DNA from: Chloroflexi bacterium RBG_16_51_16
GTDB taxonomy: Bacteria; Chloroflexota; Anaerolineae; Anaerolineales; Villigracilaceae
Length of the DNA stretch: 8,417 nt
Assembly: GCA_001796785.1 (NCBI GenBank)
Contig: MGNL01000068.1
Coordinates: 1 to 8,417 of the forward strand
Direction: 5' to 3'
Shown here: positions 1 through 5,571 of the stretch, one piece after another
Position numbering within the stretch: the first letter of the stretch is position 1
Layout: each line of letters begins with the position of its first letter
Translations under genes and position numbers: made by a program
The notes under the pieces: model-generated
Told to the model about the DNA's origin: nothing
Database searches by the model: none
The model's input: only the letters and a program-made list of their open reading frames with translations

Positions 1-93
1 GAATACAGCCAGGAATGGATACACCATCCTGTGCATCGTGTTCATGATCGTCTGTAGGAGGGTAAAAACCGCGATCTGAAGCCGAAGCTGCAC
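1..93 (-). CDS. Probable MFS transporter, N-terminal fragment (runs off left edge)
   Basis: An open frame of 31 codons runs from a GTG at 93-91 to the window edge. It reads VQLRLQIAVFTLL, then QTIMNTMHRMVYPFLAVF. The stretch resembles the first transmembrane helix of major facilitator superfamily permeases, where an N-terminal helix carries an asparagine and is followed by an RMVYPFL-like motif. That family link is from memory of Chloroflexota MFS proteins and rests on only 31 residues. The start is fixed by an in-frame TAG at 99-97, which is the stop codon of the upstream gene, so GTG at 93 is the first possible start. AGGG lies about seven bases before it and could serve as a weak ribosome binding site. 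The gene begins 3 nt after its neighbour ends, in the same frame, which suggests translational coupling in one transcript. Substrate unknown. Confidence 0.55.
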   Translation of the reverse strand, partial: MQLRLQIAVFTLLQTIMNTMHRMVYPFLAVF

Positions 94-96
94 GAG

Positions 97-705
97 CTAC
101 CCTATTCTCGTTAGGCTGTGAAACCAACGTGCAAGGCAAAAGGCAGCAGCACAGGATGCCAGGGTAATCACCAGGAAAAACAGCCTGACCAACGGCAAGC
201 CTGAATCAAAGATGGGTGAAGGCGGTGGGTGCATGACATACTCGGCCCTGGAAAAGGCAAAGCCCAAGAGGGTAATAAAGCTGAGATTTGCTGCGCTAGT
301 TAAACGTTGATTATTTAAAAACCACAAACCGGCTTGTAAAAGCAAACCGGCGATCGCAAAGACAGACGCTAACCGAAATCGCGGCTCAGCCAGGAATAAC
401 CCGTTCCAGTTAGATTGCATGGCCCACAATGACAGCGGCAGGTAGGTTAGCCAGAAAAGGGCCGCTGCCCAGCCTAGCGCAGCGGACCACTTGTGGTATC
501 CCTCTCGATTAGTGATAAGTCCGATCAATCCGGTGAGCCCGGATAATAAAAAGGTGAATTCCGCCGCCAGAACCCAGGCTCCGTGCAGGTAAACGATGCG
601 GACATTGGATCCAAGAGTCCGTTCTTCAGGTCCGAAGGCTGCCAGAAGAATAATCCCAAGGACGATCAGGATGAATTGTGCCAGAGGAGATTTGTGAACA
701 GGCAT
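97..705 (-). CDS. Six-helix membrane protein, degenerate CcmC/CcsA-like
   Basis: This 202-residue protein has about six hydrophobic helices, near residues 8-25, 43-64, 73-95, 110-130, 138-152 and 170-192. RIVYLHGAWV (36-45) resembles the CcmC segment RIMYVHVPAAWV, whose histidine is a haem ligand. SLW (92-94) and the following W100 and RFRLAS (109-114) resemble the CcmC stretch from SLW to DARLTS. A second histidine, H159, sits before PPPSP near the last helix, roughly where CcmC has its second ligand. The WGxWWxWD haem-handling motif itself is missing: the equivalent loop reads NGLFLAEPR. It may therefore be a derived paralogue that no longer handles haem, or an unrelated six-helix protein. 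It lies 75 bp downstream of the MocR regulator and 3 nt before the MFS start. The ATG has no Shine-Dalgarno sequence. Fold similarity is inferred by eye; function is unknown. Confidence 0.6.
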   Translation of the reverse strand: MPVHKSPLAQFILIVLGIILLAAFGPEERTLGSNVRIVYLHGAWVLAAEFTFLLSGLTGLIGLITNREGYHKWSAALGWAAALFWLTYLPLSLWAMQSNWNGLFLAEPRFRLASVFAIAGLLLQAGLWFLNNQRLTSAANLSFITLLGFAFSRAEYVMHPPPSPIFDSGLPLVRLFFLVITLASCAAAFCLARWFHSLTRIG

Positions 706-711
706 TGGCCG

Positions 712-717
712 ATTTTA
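712..717 (-). promoter_or_regulatory. Possible -10 box just upstream of the CcmC-like gene
   Basis: On the minus strand TAAAAT is followed by six bases (CGGCCA) and then the ATG at 705. That spacing would place the transcription start on or next to the A of the ATG, giving a leaderless mRNA. This fits the lack of a Shine-Dalgarno sequence. No convincing -35 hexamer is visible 16-18 bp upstream, so this could equally be chance within an A/T-rich gap, with the gene read through from the MocR transcript. Confidence 0.25.
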
Positions 718-780
718 CTTGAAAACCTGCCAACCAAGACTCAACCAATTATTTGAAGCGGGTTAATGTGCTGGCTGCGC

Positions 781-2211
781 TCAACTTTTATTTAATTCAA
801 AAACCATCTCTCCCAATCGCTCCACGGCACGTTCGGTGGAATAGCTGTATTCAGCTGCATTCAGGCGTATGAAATTTGGGAAATGCTGGGCAGCCGAAAA
901 AACATATCCTGGTGCGAGTGTGATGCCACCCTTAAGGGCAAGTTTATATAGCTCGAGTGAATCGACGGTTTCAGGGAGTTGGACCCACAAAACAAATCCT
1001 CCCGAAGGACGGGTTAATCGGGTACCGGACGGAAAATAACGCATCACTGCGTTCGATAGGACTTCGATGTTGCGCGCGTATTCTCTCCGGATCCGCCGCA
1101 GGTGATGCTCGTAGCCGCCACCTTCCAGGAAGCCGGCCACAGCCATTTGGGGCAGGGTCGGCGAAGCTGCACTGATGGTGAATTTTAACCATTCGACTTC
1201 AGAGCGGAAGCGACCCGCGGCAACCCAACCGATGCGTAACCCCGGATCGATATCCTTCGAAAAGGAGGACACCAGCATGACCAACCCTTTTTTATCGAAA
1301 GCTTTGCAAACCAGCGGCCGTTTGTCCCCAAAATATAGTTCACCGGATACATCATTTTCAATGAGGGGTATCTGCTTACGGGCTAACATGCCAACCAGCT
1401 CTTTTTTCCGTTCATCCGGTATGCAACTGCCCAAGGGGTTATTGAAATTCGAGATGACCAGAACTGCCTTGACCGGATATTGCTCCAAGGCGAATGCAAG
1501 CGCTTCAAGGTCAATTCCCTCGCGCGGATGGGTGGGGATCTCCAACACCCTCAAACCGTGCACTTCAAGCGCTTGCAGGGTTCCGAAATACATGGGCGAT
1601 TCGGTGGCAACAATATCACCGGGGCGGCAAACCGCGTGCAGGCACAGATCAATCCCTTCGATCCCACCTGATGTAATCAGAATATCGTTCGGTGAGAGCG
1701 AGCAGCCGGCATTGACCAGGCGGCGGGCGACCAGGGTCCTCAAGGTCTCCAAGCCAGGAGGCAGGAGATACTGATGCGTATCCATATTCGCCTGGCGGGT
1801 AAGACCGGTGATGATGCGGTTGAGACGGCGAACGGGCAAGAATTCGGGATTGGGTAATGCCGCTCCGAGCTGTACCAGGTCTGGATTGGTCGAATCCCGC
1901 AGCAACATCATGACCAGTTCATGCAAGCTGACTTGACTCGGATCGCGACCGGGTGATGAAACATCAGGTTCCGGCAGCTGCTCTCCGGTTTGAGGGCGGA
2001 CGTAGTAACCGGATTGAGGTCGCGCCGCGATCAATCCACGATCCTCCAAGAGTGTGTATGCCTCTAAAACCGTGCTGATGCTCACACCATGCTGGCGGCT
2101 CATTTGTCGTACAGAAGGGACTCGACTACCAACAGGATAAGTTCCCTTTCGGATCAGTTGAGTCAATTCATCCGCAAGCACGACATAACGGTGAGTTTGA
2201 TGTTCAGCCAT
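781..2211 (-). CDS. MocR-family transcriptional regulator (GntR winged helix fused to aminotransferase fold), YdcR-like
   Basis: This 476-residue protein combines a GntR winged-helix DNA-binding domain (about residues 8-73, with VPSVRQMSRQHGVSISTV and a GLIAARPQSGYYV wing) and a fold-type I PLP-dependent aminotransferase domain (about 110-470). Expected PLP-site residues are present: N258 in NFNNPLG, D287 in IENDVSGELYF, the Schiff-base lysine K319 in SSFSKDIDPGLRIGW, and the carboxylate-binding arginine R449 in FIRLN. The full length and many segments match my recollection of E. coli YdcR. MocR proteins generally sense PLP, an amino acid or an adduct of the two, and control nearby metabolism or transport genes; the target here is inferred only. 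The start is the ATG at 2211, giving a complete winged helix. Only a weak AAGTG precedes it. An inverted repeat and a good promoter lie just upstream. The membrane-protein gene and the MFS start follow in the same direction and are candidate targets. Confidence 0.93.
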   Translation of the reverse strand: MAEHQTHRYVVLADELTQLIRKGTYPVGSRVPSVRQMSRQHGVSISTVLEAYTLLEDRGLIAARPQSGYYVRPQTGEQLPEPDVSSPGRDPSQVSLHELVMMLLRDSTNPDLVQLGAALPNPEFLPVRRLNRIITGLTRQANMDTHQYLLPPGLETLRTLVARRLVNAGCSLSPNDILITSGGIEGIDLCLHAVCRPGDIVATESPMYFGTLQALEVHGLRVLEIPTHPREGIDLEALAFALEQYPVKAVLVISNFNNPLGSCIPDERKKELVGMLARKQIPLIENDVSGELYFGDKRPLVCKAFDKKGLVMLVSSFSKDIDPGLRIGWVAAGRFRSEVEWLKFTISAASPTLPQMAVAGFLEGGGYEHHLRRIRREYARNIEVLSNAVMRYFPSGTRLTRPSGGFVLWVQLPETVDSLELYKLALKGGITLAPGYVFSAAQHFPNFIRLNAAEYSYSTERAVERLGEMVFELNKS

Positions 2212-2236
2212 GAATAATCACTTGAATGCCAGATCG

Positions 2237-2272
2237 ACCAGTACAGTTTATTATATCCAGAACTGTACTGGT
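2237..2272. promoter_or_regulatory. Inverted-repeat operator, probably bound by the MocR regulator
   Basis: Two perfect 12-bp arms, ACCAGTACAGTT at 2237-2248 and AACTGTACTGGT at 2261-2272, are separated by 12 bp. Arm centres are 24 bp apart. The spacer contains the -10 box of the mocR-type gene. The left arm covers the expected transcription start and the right arm overlaps the -35 element. A dimeric regulator bound here would block its own promoter, so autoregulation is the simplest reading. Because transcription should begin inside the left arm, the repeat cannot form a hairpin in that RNA and is better read as a DNA site. The same site lies about 80-115 bp before the divergent DUF2917 gene and might affect it too. 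Confidence 0.75.
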
Positions 2273-2277
2273 TACAA
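2250..2277 (-). promoter_or_regulatory. Sigma-70-type promoter of the MocR regulator gene
   Basis: On the minus strand TTGTAA (2277-2272) is followed after 16 bp by a perfect TATAAT (2255-2250). The predicted start near 2243 gives an untranslated leader of about 32 nt before the ATG at 2211. The -10 box lies in the spacer between the two operator arms. Confidence 0.65.
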
Positions 2278-2340
2278 TAAACAATTTATGCATCTGTATT
2301 CTTTTCAACAATTAAGAGATACTAGGCACGGAAGTTGAGA

Positions 2341-2346
2341 AAGGAG
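2341..2346 (+). promoter_or_regulatory. Ribosome binding site that decides the DUF2917 start
   Basis: AAGGAG is a near-consensus Shine-Dalgarno sequence six bases before the ATG at 2353. It lies inside the longer reading frame that opens at TTG 2335, so the shorter 80-residue product is preferred. Confidence 0.8.
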
Positions 2347-2352
2347 AGAATC

Positions 2353-2595
2353 ATGAACCTTATAACCAGAACTCCCAGGATCGAACTCCTGCTCCGCCGC
2401 AACCAGTTATTGAACCTGGAAAATGCGCAACCCCGCATGGCGATCGAATGCAAAGATGGCGTTTTATGGGTGACAGTATCAGGCGACAATCGAGATCACA
2501 TGATTTTTGCTGGTCAACGGTTTAATCCGGTTAAAGGAAACAAGGTAATAGTACAAGCCTTAAAGGACTCAAACCTGGATATCGAAGAAAATTAA
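2353..2595 (+). CDS. DUF2917 family protein (80 aa)
   Basis: This small soluble protein is the only clear plus-strand gene. The core KDGVLWVTVSGDNRDHMIFAGQ (about residues 34-55) fits the DUF2917 pattern of a GxxWVT turn, a conserved aspartate and a following aGQ/aGE turn, and it looks like a small cupin-like beta domain. The family is uncharacterised, so no reaction is assigned. An upstream in-frame TTG at 2335 could extend it by six residues, but AAGGAG at 2341-2346 sits six bases before the ATG at 2353, which makes that ATG the start. The gene is divergent from the MocR regulator across about 140 bp that contains the MocR operator. It is followed by a hairpin and an intrinsic terminator, so it is probably monocistronic. 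No convincing plus-strand promoter was found. Confidence 0.8.
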   Translation: MNLITRTPRIELLLRRNQLLNLENAQPRMAIECKDGVLWVTVSGDNRDHMIFAGQRFNPVKGNKVIVQALKDSNLDIEEN

Positions 2596-2626
2596 CCGGA
2601 CAGCGATTAAATAGCTCCTCCGAGCC

Positions 2627-2663
2627 TCTTTCGTGCCCACAGCGGGGCAAGCGGCACGAGAGA
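2627..2663 (+). other. Stem-loop upstream of the terminator
   Basis: TCTTTCGTGCC (2627-2637) pairs with GGCACGAGAGA (2653-2663). The stem is 11 bp with one G-U pair and a 15-nt C/G-rich loop. CTCC at 2615-2618 and GGAG at 2665-2668 could add an outer clamp. It lies in the 3' untranslated region of the DUF2917 gene, directly before the terminator hairpin. It may stabilise the 3' end or form a small 3'-derived RNA. No homology is claimed. Confidence 0.5.
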
Positions 2664-2674
2664 AGGAGTCATTC

Positions 2675-2704
2675 AAAAACAGGCACATCAGTGCCTGTTT
2701 TTTT
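2675..2704. terminator. Bidirectional rho-independent terminator
   Basis: A perfect 12-bp stem pairs AAAAACAGGCAC (2675-2686) with GTGCCTGTTTTT (2691-2702) around the loop ATCA. On the plus strand it continues into a run of seven T at 2698-2704 and so ends the DUF2917 transcript. On the minus strand it ends in TTTTTG, so it can also stop transcription arriving from the ettA and 198-residue gene pair. It separates two convergent units. Confidence 0.9.
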
Positions 2705-2750
2705 CTTTTCACTTTAAAGACTCTGGGAAATTAACCAAATCTGCGCTTCA

Positions 2751-3347
2751 TCATAGAGGTAATGGTCTGGTTTTCGATCCCTCTACCAATCCAATCGACA
2801 CAACCAAAGCTGCAAGCTTTGGATCAAGAATGTTGAGTTGCTGGCAGTATTTTTCCGTTAACCTGGAGCAGACTATCATACCGATCTTCGCACCCTGGAT
2901 TAAATCAATCTTGTATTTCTTCAAGATCCGATGAAAGGAATCCTGGAAAATTTTTTGGGTGGTGAGCAAGTCTAATTTGGGCTTCTCCTCTGCTGGTATC
3001 CTGCCTGCTAAATCCGCTGGGTCCAACTTCATCTTGATCTTCATTGGCAAAGCGGAAAAATAAATGCCTAAAATCACCGGTCCCAATTCATTTGCTCTGT
3101 CCGAAAGTACGGGTTGACCGGGCTCACCAACATTAGGAAAATGAAACGATCTGAACAGACTCGCGCCTGCCAGCCAGGCACACGCTATCAGGATGCTCGT
3201 TGGGTGAGATTCAAAAGTAGTTTGGAAATGCTGGTCCAAAAGCACAAGTAGTTCATCGGCGGCTTGCTGCATCCGCTGATCTGCGGCACCGGAAATAGGA
3301 GAATTTGCCTTTGAGAATTTGCTAAACCAATCTTTGAACCACGACAT
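2751..3347 (-). CDS. Conserved-looking hypothetical protein downstream of ettA (198 aa)
   Basis: I do not recognise this family. The N terminus is amphipathic and rich in aromatic and basic residues (SWFKDWFSKFSK, 2-13). A moderately hydrophobic stretch follows (about 51-64, ILIACAWLAGASLF), and a second weaker one near 90-101. The rest looks helical and soluble, with three cysteines at 56, 160 and 168. There is no signal peptide and no metal or nucleotide-binding motif. It may be a peripheral membrane or helical cytosolic protein. It starts 9 bp after the ettA stop, on the same strand, so it is probably cotranscribed. The best Shine-Dalgarno candidate, AGGAG at 3361-3365, lies within the end of ettA about 13 bases before the ATG, which is long. 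Its role is unknown; a link to translation would rest only on position. Confidence 0.75.
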   Translation of the reverse strand: MSWFKDWFSKFSKANSPISGAADQRMQQAADELLVLLDQHFQTTFESHPTSILIACAWLAGASLFRSFHFPNVGEPGQPVLSDRANELGPVILGIYFSALPMKIKMKLDPADLAGRIPAEEKPKLDLLTTQKIFQDSFHRILKKYKIDLIQGAKIGMIVCSRLTEKYCQQLNILDPKLAALVVSIGLVEGSKTRPLPL

Positions 3348-3356
3348 GGGCCAGGA

Positions 3357-5027
3357 TCATCTCCTCAGGCTGCGATATTTCACTTTGTGCGGGGTGAAGT
3401 CTTTTCCAAATTTCTCTTTCATAAAATCTTCGTAGTCCGACCAATTCCCCAGGAAGAACCGGATCTGGCTGTCACCTTCAAACGCCAGGATATGGGTGCA
3501 GATTCGGTCGAGAAACCATCGGTCATGGCTCACAACAATTGCGCACCCTGCGAAATTCTCAAGCGCCTCCTCGAGTGCACGCAGGGTATTTACATCGAGA
3601 TCATTGGTTGGCTCATCGAGCAGGATCACATTCGCTCCCGCTGCCAATGTCCTGGCCAAATGGACCCGGTTGCGTTCGCCACCAGAGAGCGCGCCGACCT
3701 TTTTTTGCTGGTCTGTACCCTGGAAGTTAAACGAGGCTGCATATGCACGGGAATTCATTTTCCGGCTGCCAAGGACGAGGGTATCCGCACCTCCGCTTAT
3801 CTCCTCCCATACCGTCTTGTCATCATCGAGTGGTCTCAGTTGTTCGGCGTAGACTAATCTAACCGTTTCACCGATGTGGATTGAACCCTCGTCTGGATTT
3901 TCTTTTCCCATGATCAGTTTCAAAAGGGTTGTCTTGCCCGCTCCGTTCGGTCCGATCACACCCACGAGGCTTCCAGGTGGCAAGGCGGCAGAAAAATTAT
4001 CGATTAATAGTCGCCCATCGAACGCTTTGCTAAGGTTATTAAATTCCATCACATCCTCACCAAGGCGGGGACCCGGAGGAATATAGATTTCAAGCTCCTC
4101 GCGGTATTTCTCAGCTTCCTGGCTCAACAATTTCTCGTATGCGGTCAAGCGTGCTTTTCCCTTGGCCTGCCTGGCTTTCGGTGCCATGCGGATCCATTCG
4201 AGTTCGCGCCCCAGGGTCTTTTGCCTTTTGCTTTCACCCTTTTCTTCAATCTCGAGGCGCTGCTGTTTTTGCTCGAGCCAGGATGAGTAATTTCCCTTCC
4301 AGGGTATTCCATATCCCCGATCAAGTTCAAGGATCCACCCCGCGACATTGTCCAGGAAATAACGATCATGAGTGACTGCAATGACGGTGCCTTTGTACGC
4401 CTGGAGGTGATTTTCCAGCCAGGCAACTGATTCAGCATCAAGATGATTGGTCGGCTCGTCAAGCAGAAGGATATCAGGTTCGGTTAGCAACAGCCGGGTG
4501 AGCGCCACCCGCCGCCTTTCACCGCCTGAGAGAACCTTCACCGGTGTTTCAGCCGGTGGACAGCGAAGAGCGTCCATGGCCAGTTCGAGGTGGCTGTCCA
4601 GATTCCAGGCATCATGCTTGTCCAATTGTTCCTGCAGCCTGGCTTGCTCGGTAACCAGGGCATCGATATTCACTCCAGGTTCACTGAACTTCGCATTGAT
4701 TTCTTCGAAATGGTTGAGTAAATCGACAATGGGTTGGACGCCCTCACGCACGATCTCGATGACCGTCTTTGAATCATTCAGGATGGGCTCCTGCTCGAGC
4801 AATCCCACGGTATACCCCTTGGACATTGAGATTTCTCCAAGGTAATCCCTATCAATCCCAGCCATGATGCGCAGCAAGGTGGATTTACCTGCACCATTCA
4901 AACCCAATACGCCGATTTTGGCGCCGTAATAGAACCCAAGGGAGATGTCACGCAGGACTTGCTTGTTCGGTGGACGGATTCGACCCACCCGGACCATGGA
5001 ATAGATAACCTGTGTGTCTGAAGGCAT
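3357..5027 (-). CDS. ettA: Energy-dependent translational throttle protein EttA (ABC-F ATPase)
   Basis: This 556-residue ABC-F protein has two ATP-binding domains and no membrane segments. It matches the length (E. coli EttA is 555) and segment order of EttA throughout. Domain 1 has Walker A GLNGAGKS (42-49), signature LSGGE (166-170), Walker B ILLLDE with E191, and switch H220. Domain 2 has GPNGAGKTT (359-367), LSGGE (447-451), VILLDE with E472, and H501. The short arm (about 95-138) and the linker with the tRNA-interaction region (about 240-325, including GNYSSWLEQK and KARQAKGKARL) are the EttA type rather than Uup or antibiotic-resistance types. In E. coli, EttA binds the ribosomal E site and gates entry into elongation according to the ATP/ADP ratio. 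ATG 5027 matches the family N terminus. It has no Shine-Dalgarno sequence, and an in-frame stop lies eight codons upstream with no other start between. Confidence 0.96.
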   Translation of the reverse strand: MPSDTQVIYSMVRVGRIRPPNKQVLRDISLGFYYGAKIGVLGLNGAGKSTLLRIMAGIDRDYLGEISMSKGYTVGLLEQEPILNDSKTVIEIVREGVQPIVDLLNHFEEINAKFSEPGVNIDALVTEQARLQEQLDKHDAWNLDSHLELAMDALRCPPAETPVKVLSGGERRRVALTRLLLTEPDILLLDEPTNHLDAESVAWLENHLQAYKGTVIAVTHDRYFLDNVAGWILELDRGYGIPWKGNYSSWLEQKQQRLEIEEKGESKRQKTLGRELEWIRMAPKARQAKGKARLTAYEKLLSQEAEKYREELEIYIPPGPRLGEDVMEFNNLSKAFDGRLLIDNFSAALPPGSLVGVIGPNGAGKTTLLKLIMGKENPDEGSIHIGETVRLVYAEQLRPLDDDKTVWEEISGGADTLVLGSRKMNSRAYAASFNFQGTDQQKKVGALSGGERNRVHLARTLAAGANVILLDEPTNDLDVNTLRALEEALENFAGCAIVVSHDRWFLDRICTHILAFEGDSQIRFFLGNWSDYEDFMKEKFGKDFTPHKVKYRSLRR

Positions 5028-5046
5028 AGATGAATTATAGATGAAT
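5026..5046. repeat. Tandem 10-bp direct repeat across the ettA start
   Basis: ATAGATGAAT occurs at 5026-5035 and again at 5037-5046, a period of 11 bp. It spans the -10 box and the start codon of ettA. It could be a site for a repressor binding the same face of the helix, or chance. Confidence 0.5.
5034..5039 (-). promoter_or_regulatory. -10 box of ettA, possible leaderless start
   Basis: A perfect TATAAT on the minus strand is followed by TCATCT and then the ettA ATG at 5027. The six-base gap places the expected transcription start at the A of the start codon. No -35 consensus is visible at 16-18 bp. The absence of any Shine-Dalgarno sequence supports a leaderless reading, though not decisively. 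Confidence 0.5.
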
Positions 5047-5051
5047 AATTA

Positions 5052-5088
5052 CAAGGGATGCGCGGCGAATTCCACCGTGCATCCCTTG
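5052..5088 (-). terminator. Strong hairpin between the small membrane-protein gene and ettA
   Basis: A 14-bp stem (with one G-T wobble) pairs 5052-5065, starting CAAGGGATGC, with 5075-5088, ending GCATCCCTTG. The loop is nine bases. In the minus direction the stem is followed by TAATTATTC, a weak T-rich tail. It probably ends the transcript of the upstream 74-residue gene. The stem base is 24 bp before the ettA ATG, so a read-through transcript would carry it in the ettA leader, where it might act as an attenuator. Confidence 0.55.
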
Positions 5089-5220
5089 CTCAATTTTCAC
5101 CTAACAAGAGGCGGTTAGAAAGCTTGCGTTGATTTCACCTTTCTACCCTGGACGATCCTGCTACCTCAAGGTCCGGTCTCTTTCCTTTATGATCCGGTAG
5201 GTTGACTCCGACCCACATTT

Positions 5221-5445
5221 TTAAGCAGCTGTCGCATGTCCAGCATTTTGACGATCCATGGAAGTGCCTGCACCATTATTAAACATCTCCTTAATCGAGA
5301 CGGACGCATTTGCATACAAGTCAATTAAGGTCGATCGAGTCTCCTGCCATGCTGCATCTGCCTGAGCGCGGGCATCTGCATTGAAGTAGACGAATAGACC
5401 AAGTCCTATGGCCAGGATCAATAAAAGGGTTATTGCCTGAGACAT
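5221..5445 (-). CDS. Small single-pass membrane protein (74 aa), unknown function
   Basis: This short protein has one clear N-terminal transmembrane helix (about residues 4-21, AITLLLILAIGLGLFVYF). A polar, alanine-rich tail of about 50 residues follows, probably alpha-helical in ADARAQADAAWQETRSTLIDLYANA. No cysteine lipobox or cleavage site is evident, so it is likely a signal-anchor protein. GGAGGAG lies four bases before the ATG at 5445, one of the best ribosome binding sites in the window, and supports a real gene despite the size. It follows the DUF5667 gene by 126 bp on the same strand and precedes ettA by 193 bp. It is not recognised as a known family. Its position suggests it belongs to, or is controlled with, the sigma/DUF5667 module, but that is inference. 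Confidence 0.75.
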   Translation of the reverse strand: MSQAITLLLILAIGLGLFVYFNADARAQADAAWQETRSTLIDLYANASVSIKEMFNNGAGTSMDRQNAGHATAA

Positions 5446-5522
5446 GTTACTCCTCCAATTTTTTGAATACCTTGAAAGTCTTCAGTTAGGAACAGTCATA
5501 GAATTTAACGAGCGAAACCCCA

Positions 5523-5535
5523 TCCTGTTACAGGA
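5523..5535. promoter_or_regulatory. 13-bp palindrome upstream of the small membrane-protein gene
   Basis: TCCTGT and ACAGGA flank a single central T. The site lies about 80 bp upstream of the ATG at 5445 and 37 bp after the DUF5667 stop. It could be a small operator or an RNA kink. No promoter hexamers are convincing nearby. Confidence 0.3.
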
Positions 5536-5571
5536 GAGTAAAGCCTGTTGGATTTTAGATATTTAATATAT

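Noticed and set aside
2..79. Plus-strand open frame with a hydrophobic segment at the left edge (ILCIVFMIVC)
   Set aside because: The opposite strand reads a recognisable MFS N terminus with a start just after the preceding stop, so the plus frame is probably its antisense shadow.
1175..1774. 199-residue plus-strand frame opposite the MocR gene
   Set aside because: It is antisense to well-conserved aminotransferase-domain sequence, has no recognisable domain or hydrophobic pattern, and is best explained as a shadow frame.
2335..2352. TTG start giving a six-residue N-terminal extension of the DUF2917 protein
   Set aside because: AAGGAG lies inside this extension at the right distance from the ATG at 2353, which is the better start.
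3323..3360. Tiny 12-codon frame starting at the ATGA overlap with the ettA stop (minus strand)
   Set aside because: It is out of frame with the 198-residue gene, has AGGAG directly abutting its ATG, and encodes nothing recognisable.
4145..4462. 105-residue minus-strand frame inside ettA
   Set aside because: It is a +1 shadow of the ettA frame, whose Walker and signature motifs are intact across the region, so it is not a frameshift remnant.
5089..5220. Possible small RNA or riboswitch between the small membrane-protein gene and the hairpin
   Set aside because: Only short, unconvincing pairings (5-6 bp) and an 8-bp repeat were found, with no known aptamer pattern.
5489..5493. GGAAC, resembling an ECF -35 element
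   Set aside because: It is on the plus strand with no plus-strand gene downstream and no matching -10 element.
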